From: Saprospiraceae bacterium
GTDB lineage: Bacteria > Bacteroidota > Bacteroidia > Chitinophagales > Saprospiraceae
Length of the DNA: 16,447 bases
Reading direction: 5' to 3'
Assembly: GCA_007134625.1 (NCBI GenBank)
Contig: SLKL01000034.1
Coordinates: forward strand, 1 to 16,447
Positions 1 to 5,620 of this stretch are shown here, piece by piece (the first letter of the stretch is position 1; each line of letters begins with the position of its first letter). Made by a program: the position numbers and the translations under genes. Below the pieces are notes generated by a model. The model made no database searches. It had not been told where the DNA came from and saw nothing but the letters and a program-made list of their open reading frames with translations.

Positions 1-44
1 ACAACCGGACCAATAATTTGCGTAATTCTACCTGTTAAAGCCAT
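1..44 (-). CDS. atpD: F1 ATP synthase beta subunit, N-terminal fragment (runs off left edge)
   Basis: Read on the minus strand from an ATG at 44-42, the sequence encodes MALTGRITQIIGPVV before the window ends. This is the characteristic N-terminus of bacterial F1-ATPase beta (G-x-I-x-Q-I-I-G-P-V-V-D in the crown beta-barrel). Beta carries the catalytic nucleotide sites of the F1 head. Only about 14 codons are visible, so P-loop and catalytic residues cannot be checked. The other F-ATPase genes in this window (atpBEFHAG) lie more than 10 kb away on the opposite strand. A split atpD(C)/atpBEFHAG arrangement is known from Bacteroidota, so atpC probably follows atpD outside the window; that part is inference. 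A promoter with a good -7 box lies 40 bases upstream. Confidence 0.88.
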   Translation of the reverse strand, partial: MALTGRITQIIGPV

Positions 45-83
45 ATTTTTTTGTATTCTGTGATGGTTTTTTAAAAAACGGTG

Positions 84-114
84 CAAAGATAATGCTTTAT
101 TTATATGCTGCAAC
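84..114 (-). promoter_or_regulatory. Promoter of atpD (Bacteroidota sigma-ABfr type)
   Basis: On the minus strand a perfect -7 box TATCTTTG (91-84) is followed by CACC. Exactly 19 bases upstream is GTTG (114-111), a three-of-four match to the TTTG -33 box. This fits the Bacteroidota consensus TTTG-N19-TAnnTTTG. Transcription should start near 78-76, giving a leader of about 33 bases to the atpD start at 44. A 14-bp perfect palindrome, six T then six A bounded by G and C (66-79), sits at the predicted start site; its role is unknown. Confidence 0.7.
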
Positions 115-220
115 AATTAGGACCATCTTTCGGAAAAAATATATTTACTTTAAACTTATATGACAAAAGGGAGAAGTAAAAAGAGCGTTTTCCCTGGTTT
201 AACCACAAATATTGCACATT

Positions 221-276
221 GAAGCCAGCAGCCAGAAACCAGAAGCCAGAAGCTACAAGCCAGATGCCAGTCGCCA
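221..276. repeat. Heptanucleotide tandem repeat, unit GAAGCCA (about 8 copies)
   Basis: Eight consecutive 7-base units can be read in phase: GAAGCCA, GCAGCCA, GAAACCA, GAAGCCA, GAAGCTA, CAAGCCA, GATGCCA, GTCGCCA. The last four bases (GCCA) are the most conserved and the first three vary. The tract lies in the non-coding divergent spacer between atpD and the GYF/CD225 gene, with no reading frame around it. Nothing else in the spacer apart from the atpD promoter is recognisable. A second heptamer tract with a different unit lies at the far end of the window. Confidence 0.8.
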
Positions 277-387
277 ATCATAGTCTTTAAATTTTACTCT
301 TTTCAGCCGACATCTATAAACTTATCTTATCTTTATCCTTTCGTTTAGTAGCGACTATTTTCTAGCTCGAAGGATAAAAAATTAATA

Positions 388-894
388 ATGAAAAGATTTT
401 TTTACAGCGATGGTGAAAATCAATTTGGTCCTTTCACTATTGAAGAACTAAAGGAAAAACCAATAGAACCCGATACACTGATCTGGTACCAAGGTCTCGA
501 AGAGTGGACTCCTGCTTCAGAGGCTGCGCTTGTTAAAGAGGAATTGGGCTTTGTTAAAAAACCAGTTGTTGAATTGAGTGACGAGGAACTTGAAAAGCAA
601 ATGCTGGAAATGATCAAGGCGCCCATTCCGGAGAGAAAACTTGAGGAGGGCTACAAAAAGATGCCTCATCCCTGGTTGGTGGAGTCTATTTTGGTTACTA
701 TTTTCTGTTGTCAGCCAATTGCTATAGTAGGCATTATTTATGCATCTCAGGTTGAATCAAAATATACAACAGGTGACTATGATGGTGCTAAAAAGGCTTC
801 AGATAGTGCAGCATTATTTACTAAAATAGGTTTTTTCCTGACAGCCGGTTTCTTGCTTTTTTACTTTATATTGAGTATTGGTGCTGCATTGTAA
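388..894 (+). CDS. GYF_2 (DUF4339) and CD225/dispanin-like membrane protein
   Basis: A 168-residue protein of two parts. Residues 2-45 match the GYF_2 (DUF4339) module: FFYSDGENQFGPFT, then an LIWYQGLEEWTPA segment that gives the usual aromatic surface. A charged linker (46-92) leads to a CD225/dispanin-like segment: a hydrophobic stretch at about 97-119 with adjacent cysteines C107-C108, then ASQVESKYTTGDYDGAKKAS, then a second membrane helix (about 142-167). This follows the eukaryotic IFITM layout, including the double cysteine and the polar loop with G-D-x-x-G-A. Bacterial members have no settled function. I infer an inner-membrane protein with a cytoplasmic GYF_2 domain, perhaps binding another protein. 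The DUF2752 gene follows after 6 bases, so the two are probably co-transcribed. The start is preceded by an A-rich stretch with AAGGA at 371-375, too far for a classical ribosome site. A weak -7-like TATCTTTA lies at 328-335. Confidence 0.8.
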   Translation: MKRFFYSDGENQFGPFTIEELKEKPIEPDTLIWYQGLEEWTPASEAALVKEELGFVKKPVVELSDEELEKQMLEMIKAPIPERKLEEGYKKMPHPWLVESILVTIFCCQPIAIVGIIYASQVESKYTTGDYDGAKKASDSAALFTKIGFFLTAGFLLFYFILSIGAAL

Positions 895-900
895 CAAATC

Positions 901-1272
901 ATGAAATACATTATCGGTATAAGTTTAATGTTGATTTTAGTTTACCTGTTTGTTTTAGCTTACTTTGGCTTGGATTCAGAGATAGGTGCTATTGCTTGTC
1001 CTATGTATTCATATACCGGATTTGAGTGTGCAGGTTGTGGTTCTCAAAGGGCTTTTTTGCATCTCTTAAGCCTCGAATTTAAGGAAGCCTTTTTTCAAAA
1101 TCCCATTTTATTTCTGTTGCTTCCCTATCTGATTTTTGGCTTTATTTTTTTCTATCTCAAAAGAGGTTGGGGCATATTTCCTGAGCGCATTGGACAAGTA
1201 CTCTTCGGTAGCAAGGCTGCTTTTGTAGTTTTGTTTGTATTAATAACGTGGACCATCGTCAGAAATCTTTAA
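901..1272 (+). CDS. DUF2752 family membrane protein
   Basis: A 123-residue hydrophobic protein with the DUF2752 signature: C33-P34, then TG at 39-40, C43-A-G-C46-G, and R50-A, followed by LHLLSLEFKEAFFQNPI. The family usually reads CP-x(n)-TG-x-x-CPGCG-x-x-R; here the proline of CPGCG is alanine. Three membrane helices are likely (about 3-21, 68-86, 105-121). The three conserved cysteines could bind a metal or form a redox site, but the function of the family is not established. The start codon is 6 bases after the stop of the GYF/CD225 gene, a spacing that implies one operon. DUF2752 genes often sit beside CD225 or TM2-type membrane protein genes in Bacteroidota (recalled, not checked). Its stop codon (1270-1272) overlaps the -7 box of the scpA promoter. 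Confidence 0.8.
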   Translation: MKYIIGISLMLILVYLFVLAYFGLDSEIGAIACPMYSYTGFECAGCGSQRAFLHLLSLEFKEAFFQNPILFLLLPYLIFGFIFFYLKRGWGIFPERIGQVLFGSKAAFVVLFVLITWTIVRNL

Positions 1273-1277
1273 CTTTG
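1270..1277 (+). promoter_or_regulatory. -7 box of the scpA promoter, overlapping the upstream stop codon
   Basis: TAACTTTG followed by CACC is a perfect Bacteroidota -7 box (TAnnTTTG). Its first three bases are the TAA stop of the DUF2752 gene. No good TTTG box lies 19 bases upstream (CGTG at 1247-1250). The predicted transcription start, about 1282-1285, is only some 10 bases before the scpA TTG start. Confidence 0.55.
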
Positions 1278-1293
1278 CACCTTAATCATCAAT

Positions 1294-2052
1294 TTGAGTA
1301 CTTCTACCTACCATATTAAAACCGAAGAATTCGAAGGTCCTTTTGACCTGATTCTTTTCTTTATTAGAAGAGATGAATTAGATATCCACGATATCCCTAT
1401 TGCAAAAATCACTGATGATTTTCTGGCTTATATCCGTCTAATGGAAGAGATGGATATTGATTTGGCAAGTGAGTTTATACTTGTAGCCGCAACATTGGTT
1501 AGAATTAAGGCCAAAATGCTGCTCCCCAGAAAAGAGTTGGATGAATTCGGTGAGGAGATTGATCTCCGAAAGGACTTTATGCAGCAGATTATAGAGTATA
1601 AAAGGTTCAAAGAAGTAGTAGGGGAGTTTGAGCTTCTTGAAGAAATTCAAATGCAGAGATTTAGGAGAGGAAATGCGGCTTCAGAACTCAATCTTCTTGC
1701 ACAAAAAGCTTTGGTAGAGGCTGAGATGGAATCAGTTAGCTTGTTCAAGCTAATGGAGACTTTTCATAGACTGCAAAAAGATTTTGAACTCAGAGGCAAA
1801 AGGGTAGTACACAAGGTCTATAGATACCCATATACCTCAAGTGGGCAAATGCAATTCCTGAAAAACCGACTGATAATTGGTAATAAAATCAATTTCAATA
1901 ATTTGATCTCACAAATGCAGGACAGGATTGAAGCTATTTTTACTTTTTTGGCTATTCTTGAAATGCTCAATCAGAAGAAACTGAGGTTGACTTCAGGCGC
2001 AGGAGTTAATGATTTTGTTATAGAAAGAGGTAATGCTTTTGATGAGGATTAA
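1294..2052 (+). CDS. scpA: Segregation and condensation protein A (kleisin)
   Basis: ScpA is the kleisin of the bacterial Smc-ScpAB condensin: its N-terminal helices bind the neck of one Smc arm and its C-terminal winged helix binds the cap of the other. The 252-residue product shows the family N-terminus (EFEGPFDLILFFIRRDELDI, then HDIPIAKITDDFLAYI), the helical AAATLVRIKAKMLLPRK motif at about 64-80, and a C-terminal winged-helix-like segment (about 195-245, ending in LAILEMLNQKKLRLTSG). The length is normal. The start is TTG at 1294: the frame runs from the TAA at 1270 through CTT TGC ACC TTA ATC ATC AAT with no ATG, and the first in-frame ATG (1441, residue 50) would delete the Smc-binding helices. 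No Shine-Dalgarno is visible. scpB and smc are not in the window. Confidence 0.92.
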   Translation: MSTSTYHIKTEEFEGPFDLILFFIRRDELDIHDIPIAKITDDFLAYIRLMEEMDIDLASEFILVAATLVRIKAKMLLPRKELDEFGEEIDLRKDFMQQIIEYKRFKEVVGEFELLEEIQMQRFRRGNAASELNLLAQKALVEAEMESVSLFKLMETFHRLQKDFELRGKRVVHKVYRYPYTSSGQMQFLKNRLIIGNKINFNNLISQMQDRIEAIFTFLAILEMLNQKKLRLTSGAGVNDFVIERGNAFDED

Positions 2053-2136
2053 CATTTTACTCTCTTCATTTAGGTTTGATTTGGTGACATCTATGTACAA
2101 TCATTGTGTTTAATTCTTTATCCGATCAAATATTAT

Positions 2137-2430
2137 GTCATCCCTTCGGGATTCTATTATGCCTACTATTTTAAATCTACAATACTGTCATCCCTTCGGG
2201 ATTCTTATCCTGTCAGTTGCTAATGTTCTACAAAACAATCATCCTACCAATCAGTTGGATACAGGCTCTTCGGGATTCTTTTTTAGCATCTAATTTAATT
2301 CTACAATACTGCCATCTTTCCTACCAGTTGGGAACAAGCTGTTCGGGATTCTTTTTTTGTCAGCTGCTACTTTTCTACAAAACTATCATCTTCCCAATTA
2401 GTTGGGTTTAGGCTCTTCGGGATTGTCTTT
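2137..2430 (+). repeat. REP-like palindromic repeat array, five direct copies (short and long forms)
   Basis: Copies lie at about 2137-2155 (partial), 2176-2205, 2227-2284, 2300-2358 and 2374-2430. The short form is TCTACAATACTG, then TCATCCCTTCGGGATTCT, whose core ATCCC-TTC-GGGAT folds into a small hairpin. The three long copies keep the ends (TCTACAA and TTCGGGATT) but carry about 27 extra bases in the loop. In copies 3 and 5 that insert has its own hairpin (CCAA-TCAG-TTGG, CCCAA-TTAG-TTGGG); in copy 4 a TTCC/GGAA pairing replaces it. Copies 3 and 4 end in runs of seven or so T, like intrinsic terminators for rightward transcription from scpA. The array occupies most of the first part of the convergent spacer 2053-2697, where I see no gene. 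Confidence 0.75.
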
Positions 2431-2554
2431 AGTTAACGCAATAATTTTGAAAGCTATAGAAGGTGATACTAATTCTATAGTTTTCAATAGGTCTTAAACC
2501 TGAGATGATTTCAATCTAAAAATCTGTAGAAAACTCAATATATTCCCCCTTATC

Positions 2555-2626
2555 AAGAACCCCGAAAGGGGTGGAAGGATTGTAGAAGAATGATTGAGGT
2601 TAGAGAGGGAACCCAGAAGGGGTGAT
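2555..2626 (-). repeat. REP-like repeats, two copies inverted relative to the preceding array
   Basis: Read on the minus strand, 2586-2555 gives TCTACAATCCTTCC, then ACCCCTTTCGGGGTTCTT, the same plan as the short form at 2176-2205. A second, weaker copy lies at 2626-2607 (CACCCCTTCTGGGTTCCC). On the plus strand the first folds as ACCCC-GAAA-GGGGT (2559-2572), a GNRA-type tetraloop hairpin. The core bases differ from the direct copies (ACCCC/GGGGT for ATCCC/GGGAT) by paired changes, which suggests the stem is kept. These copies face the end of the leftward DUF5682 gene. Positions 2431-2554 between the two orientations hold nothing recognisable. Confidence 0.65.
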
Positions 2627-2697
2627 ATAATTTGATTTGTTTCACCAAGATCTAAGAAGTTTTAGCAATTTTTTTTGGATTATCTTATTTCAATTAT

Positions 2698-4917
2698 CTA
2701 ACTCAAAATTAGCTTCACCAATTCCGGTATTTCTTCCTGTTCTTTTAAAGGAAATTCTGATTTATTCGCTGCTAAATCAGTTTTTTCAACTGAAGACATT
2801 CTGGTTCTGATCAGGGCGAAAAACCGTTGTTTTTCATTCTTTGAGAGTTGGCTAAAACTACGCTTTAAGGCCGGAAGTATTTCCCGGAATTCCTTTTCCT
2901 CAAGATCAATAATGAAACTATCGAGCAATTCAATAGTGTCGATCTCGTATAAAATTCCCAAAACACCAAAAGACAAAAACCCCTCAAGCCAATGTGATTT
3001 TTCAAGTGGTTCTGTGTTGCCACGCAAGGCATATGATACTCTTATGGTTGCAGTTTTGTGCTCAATAAGCTCATTATCTAAAAGTAATCGAACTGTAGCA
3101 CCTTTTATTATTGGATGCACATAATCACTTTGGTCTAATTGGTGAAGCAAATGGTACCACATTGTATTTACATCTTTCTTATTCAGCATCCCACAGATAT
3201 TCTTGAGCAAAGTGAGTTCACTGAGGGATTCTCTCGCTTTTTTTTCTTCAATATGTATGCATTGAGAGGGAAATATACCGAAGACACGTGGAAGAAGGTC
3301 CTCAAGTATTTTCAAAAGATCATCCGGAGGGAAATTCCTTAGGTTACCGTATTTGGAACCCAGCACCAACTGCCTGCAGAGGGGAATTAATTGAGAATTG
3401 TCCAGTGAATTAATTGCCAGTTGATTGAGGATTTTTAGACATTTACTGACTTCCTTTGTCAAACCTGCAAGTAGTAATTTAACCATGTACTCTGAAATCC
3501 TGATCAATGAATTTTCTTTAGCCAGTTTTTCTTCCATTAGATTGGAAACAGCCTCGTCTATTGTGTTGCCGTACATACCACACTGAATCAAAGTAATCTC
3601 ATCATCCTCAGACCAGGTCAACTCCCAGGTCTCACTAAAATTACTGTGTGAAGATTCCTCTGTTAGGTCTATAGTTCCAAGATAGATGCCCAAAAGATTG
3701 AGGCGATGCAGAAAAAAACTCATTTTAAGATGCTGCTCTTTTCTGAGGTCAAGTTTACGACTTTTTGTGTCTTTCCTTTTAATCAAGGCACTGAGGCGAA
3801 ATTTCTTTACTTGTTGATCAAAGTCTTTTCTTATTGGATGCAATTCCTCCAGTTTGCCAAGGCTACCAAAGTTTTTTCCGATAAGCAACTCCTGTTCAAT
3901 GATATTCCAATAGGTATTGTTCCCATGAAAAATTGAGCTGCTTAATGCCTCTTTCAGGTCTTCAAGAGAAGGATAGTTTTTTCCTTTAATCTGTACCAAT
4001 CTTGAGCACAATTCTATACAATCCATTACTTCAGCAGTGGAAACGTAAATCCCTTTTTCTCTGAGCGTTGAGGCAGCTTTTGTAAACCATAATTCCGGTG
4101 ATTTGAAGCCGTAGTGGTAAAGGTGTTCATACCAGGATGGGTATTTGACACCGGCTCCATATCCCGTCGAGGATGAAAGGCGCTGATAAGACCATGGAAT
4201 CCAGTTGGCAGTAGTTTTTACTTTTTTAATTGATCCATAAAGTTGTAAATCCTCAGATTTTTTGGCAGAGTAATCTATAATAGCAGGACTGTGATAAGCT
4301 CCTGTAATGACTGCGATTTTCTTGTTCTTGGACTTTTTACTTTGTCTCAGGATTTCTGAACGCATAAACGCTTCTCTCAATTCATTGAGTGGGTTGGTTG
4401 CATTTTCCAGAGCCCTCCAGTTTTCCATGAGAGTAATAATAAAAGAGAATACTTCACCTTCGTCATCGCTTTCCTCAATTGAACTATCCCACCATTTTTC
4501 CTGATTATCTATACCAGCTTGCTTAAATGCCAATTTTAAACTGTCTTTACCATAATCACGTAGTTCCTTATCGTTGCAAATATGCCAGGCATAGGAGGGG
4601 AGGTCTATTGGATGGATTTCAAGATTATTGGATTTGCCATAATGCATAGCCACCCACTCAGGAGAAAATGATGCAAAGGGTAGCAACATGGTATTTTCTA
4701 ATGACTTCTCTGAATAGATAGCCAACGCAAGCGGGGGTTGTATCTCTTCAATATCTAATTGATCTAATTTGGTTTTGGCATCGGCAGGACACTCAATTAA
4801 AATAATGTCAGGTTTAAAAGAATCGAGCCATTTGATTAAAGCCTTTGATGTGCCAGGTCCATGGTGCCGAATACCGGCAAATTTTATTTCTCCTTTAGGT
4901 TTAGCCTTATCTGCCAT
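2698..4917 (-). CDS. DUF5682-like protein of unknown function
   Basis: A 739-residue protein with no signal peptide, so presumably cytoplasmic. Landmarks: GIRHHGPGTSKAL at 15-27 (H18, H19), ILIECPADA at 39-47 (E42), IHPIDLP at 101-107, an REAFMR segment at 181-186 and AVITGAYHSPAI at 202-213 (H209). This series (G-x-R-H-H-G-P-G; (V/I)E-x-P; DLP; RE-x-x-M; GA-(W/Y)-H-x-P) is what I recall for DUF5682. Its N-terminal half resembles TraB/ChaN-like putative hydrolases with paired Gly-x-x-His motifs and a glutamate. The remaining about 450 residues look helical and carry no motif I know. DUF5682 genes usually neighbour a MoxR AAA+ ATPase, a VWA protein and a SWIM zinc-finger protein (recalled, not checked); none is present here. 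It lies 9 bases after the barrel-protein gene, so probably in one transcript. Confidence 0.65.
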   Translation of the reverse strand: MADKAKPKGEIKFAGIRHHGPGTSKALIKWLDSFKPDIILIECPADAKTKLDQLDIEEIQPPLALAIYSEKSLENTMLLPFASFSPEWVAMHYGKSNNLEIHPIDLPSYAWHICNDKELRDYGKDSLKLAFKQAGIDNQEKWWDSSIEESDDEGEVFSFIITLMENWRALENATNPLNELREAFMRSEILRQSKKSKNKKIAVITGAYHSPAIIDYSAKKSEDLQLYGSIKKVKTTANWIPWSYQRLSSSTGYGAGVKYPSWYEHLYHYGFKSPELWFTKAASTLREKGIYVSTAEVMDCIELCSRLVQIKGKNYPSLEDLKEALSSSIFHGNNTYWNIIEQELLIGKNFGSLGKLEELHPIRKDFDQQVKKFRLSALIKRKDTKSRKLDLRKEQHLKMSFFLHRLNLLGIYLGTIDLTEESSHSNFSETWELTWSEDDEITLIQCGMYGNTIDEAVSNLMEEKLAKENSLIRISEYMVKLLLAGLTKEVSKCLKILNQLAINSLDNSQLIPLCRQLVLGSKYGNLRNFPPDDLLKILEDLLPRVFGIFPSQCIHIEEKKARESLSELTLLKNICGMLNKKDVNTMWYHLLHQLDQSDYVHPIIKGATVRLLLDNELIEHKTATIRVSYALRGNTEPLEKSHWLEGFLSFGVLGILYEIDTIELLDSFIIDLEEKEFREILPALKRSFSQLSKNEKQRFFALIRTRMSSVEKTDLAANKSEFPLKEQEEIPELVKLILS

Positions 4918-4926
4918 AGTCGCAGA

Positions 4927-5547
4927 TTAGAAATTATAGTTGAAACCTATCCTTATCGAGATGGGTAGATCTAAAGATTGGGAGTCTTGAATGACGTTAT
5001 ATAGAATACTGATTTCACTGCCAAAGCGACCTCCTGAGGTGTAACCAAGCCCTATGTAAAAGTTGTCGAAATATTCCGAAACAGTTGACAGTCTATCACC
5101 ATCTACAACAAAGTCTCCACCCCTACTTTCTAAAAATACTGCCTTTTCAAGGTTGTATTCTAAATGACCAAAAAACTGATTGAAAAATTTATATCTGGTA
5201 AAAATACCTCCACTAAATGAAACTGGGTGGGCATTAAAGTATCCGTTTTGGCTAAAAACGAAAGCCCGGTAATAGGTGTAAAACACTTCTACTCTTGGAC
5301 CAACTGAAAATTCTTCAGTAATTTTATAGCCTGCCATAGGGCTTATTCCAAAGAAAAAGATATTGTATGTATTTGTTCCTTGAAAACCCAGATTAATATT
5401 CCCTCCGTACCAAAGCCTGTCTGTAAAAGATTTTGTACTTTCTTCTGGATCTTGCAACCTAACCTGAGCTTCTGCCTGATTAATGTTGTTAAAAAGTGTT
5501 ATTGATGCCGTTAATAATATCTTAATGATGATCAGGGATTTAGACAT
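4927..5547 (-). CDS. Small outer-membrane beta-barrel protein (predicted)
   Basis: The 206-residue product begins with a hydrophobic signal peptide ending near ...NINQAEAQ (about residue 28). After a short acidic stretch (DPEESTKSFTDRLWYGGNINLGFQG) come alternating hydrophobic/aromatic segments typical of transmembrane beta strands, for example IFFFGISPMAGYKITEEFSVGPRVEVFYTY (given here in pieces: 64-73, 74-92), FSGGIFTRYKFF, FYIGLGYTSGG and a final strand ISIRIGFNYNF. The C-terminal phenylalanine is the usual barrel-assembly signal. The size suggests about eight strands, as in OmpX/OmpW-type porin-fold proteins. The specific family and ligand are unknown to me. It is the first gene of a leftward pair with the DUF5682 gene and is divergent from the metallopeptidase gene across a 73-base spacer. 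I found no convincing -7 box for it. Confidence 0.7.
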   Translation of the reverse strand: MSKSLIIIKILLTASITLFNNINQAEAQVRLQDPEESTKSFTDRLWYGGNINLGFQGTNTYNIFFFGISPMAGYKITEEFSVGPRVEVFYTYYRAFVFSQNGYFNAHPVSFSGGIFTRYKFFNQFFGHLEYNLEKAVFLESRGGDFVVDGDRLSTVSEYFDNFYIGLGYTSGGRFGSEISILYNVIQDSQSLDLPISIRIGFNYNF

Positions 5548-5589
5548 ATAGTTATTTTTACCTTAATTAATTAAACTTTTCTTAAAAAT

Positions 5590-5600
5590 GCTAATTTAGC
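5590..5600. promoter_or_regulatory. Small palindrome in the divergent promoter spacer
   Basis: GCTAA-T-TTAGC is a perfect 11-base inverted repeat in the 73-base spacer between the leftward barrel gene and the rightward metallopeptidase gene. On each strand it also resembles a degraded -7 box (TAATTTAG on plus, TAAATTAG on minus). It may be an operator or simply AT-rich sequence. Confidence 0.25.
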
Positions 5601-5620
5601 ATAATACAACCAATATTCTT

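Noticed and set aside
2217..2411. A 64-codon open frame on the plus strand in the scpA/DUF5682 spacer
   Set aside because: It is made wholly of REP-like repeat copies, has internal repetition from them, and shows no promoter, start context or recognisable protein.
2176..2430. Direct repeats spaced about 51-74 bases, considered as a CRISPR array
   Set aside because: Repeats vary in length and sequence, carry hairpins and T-runs, spacers are short and repeat-derived, copies occur inverted nearby, and no cas gene is present.
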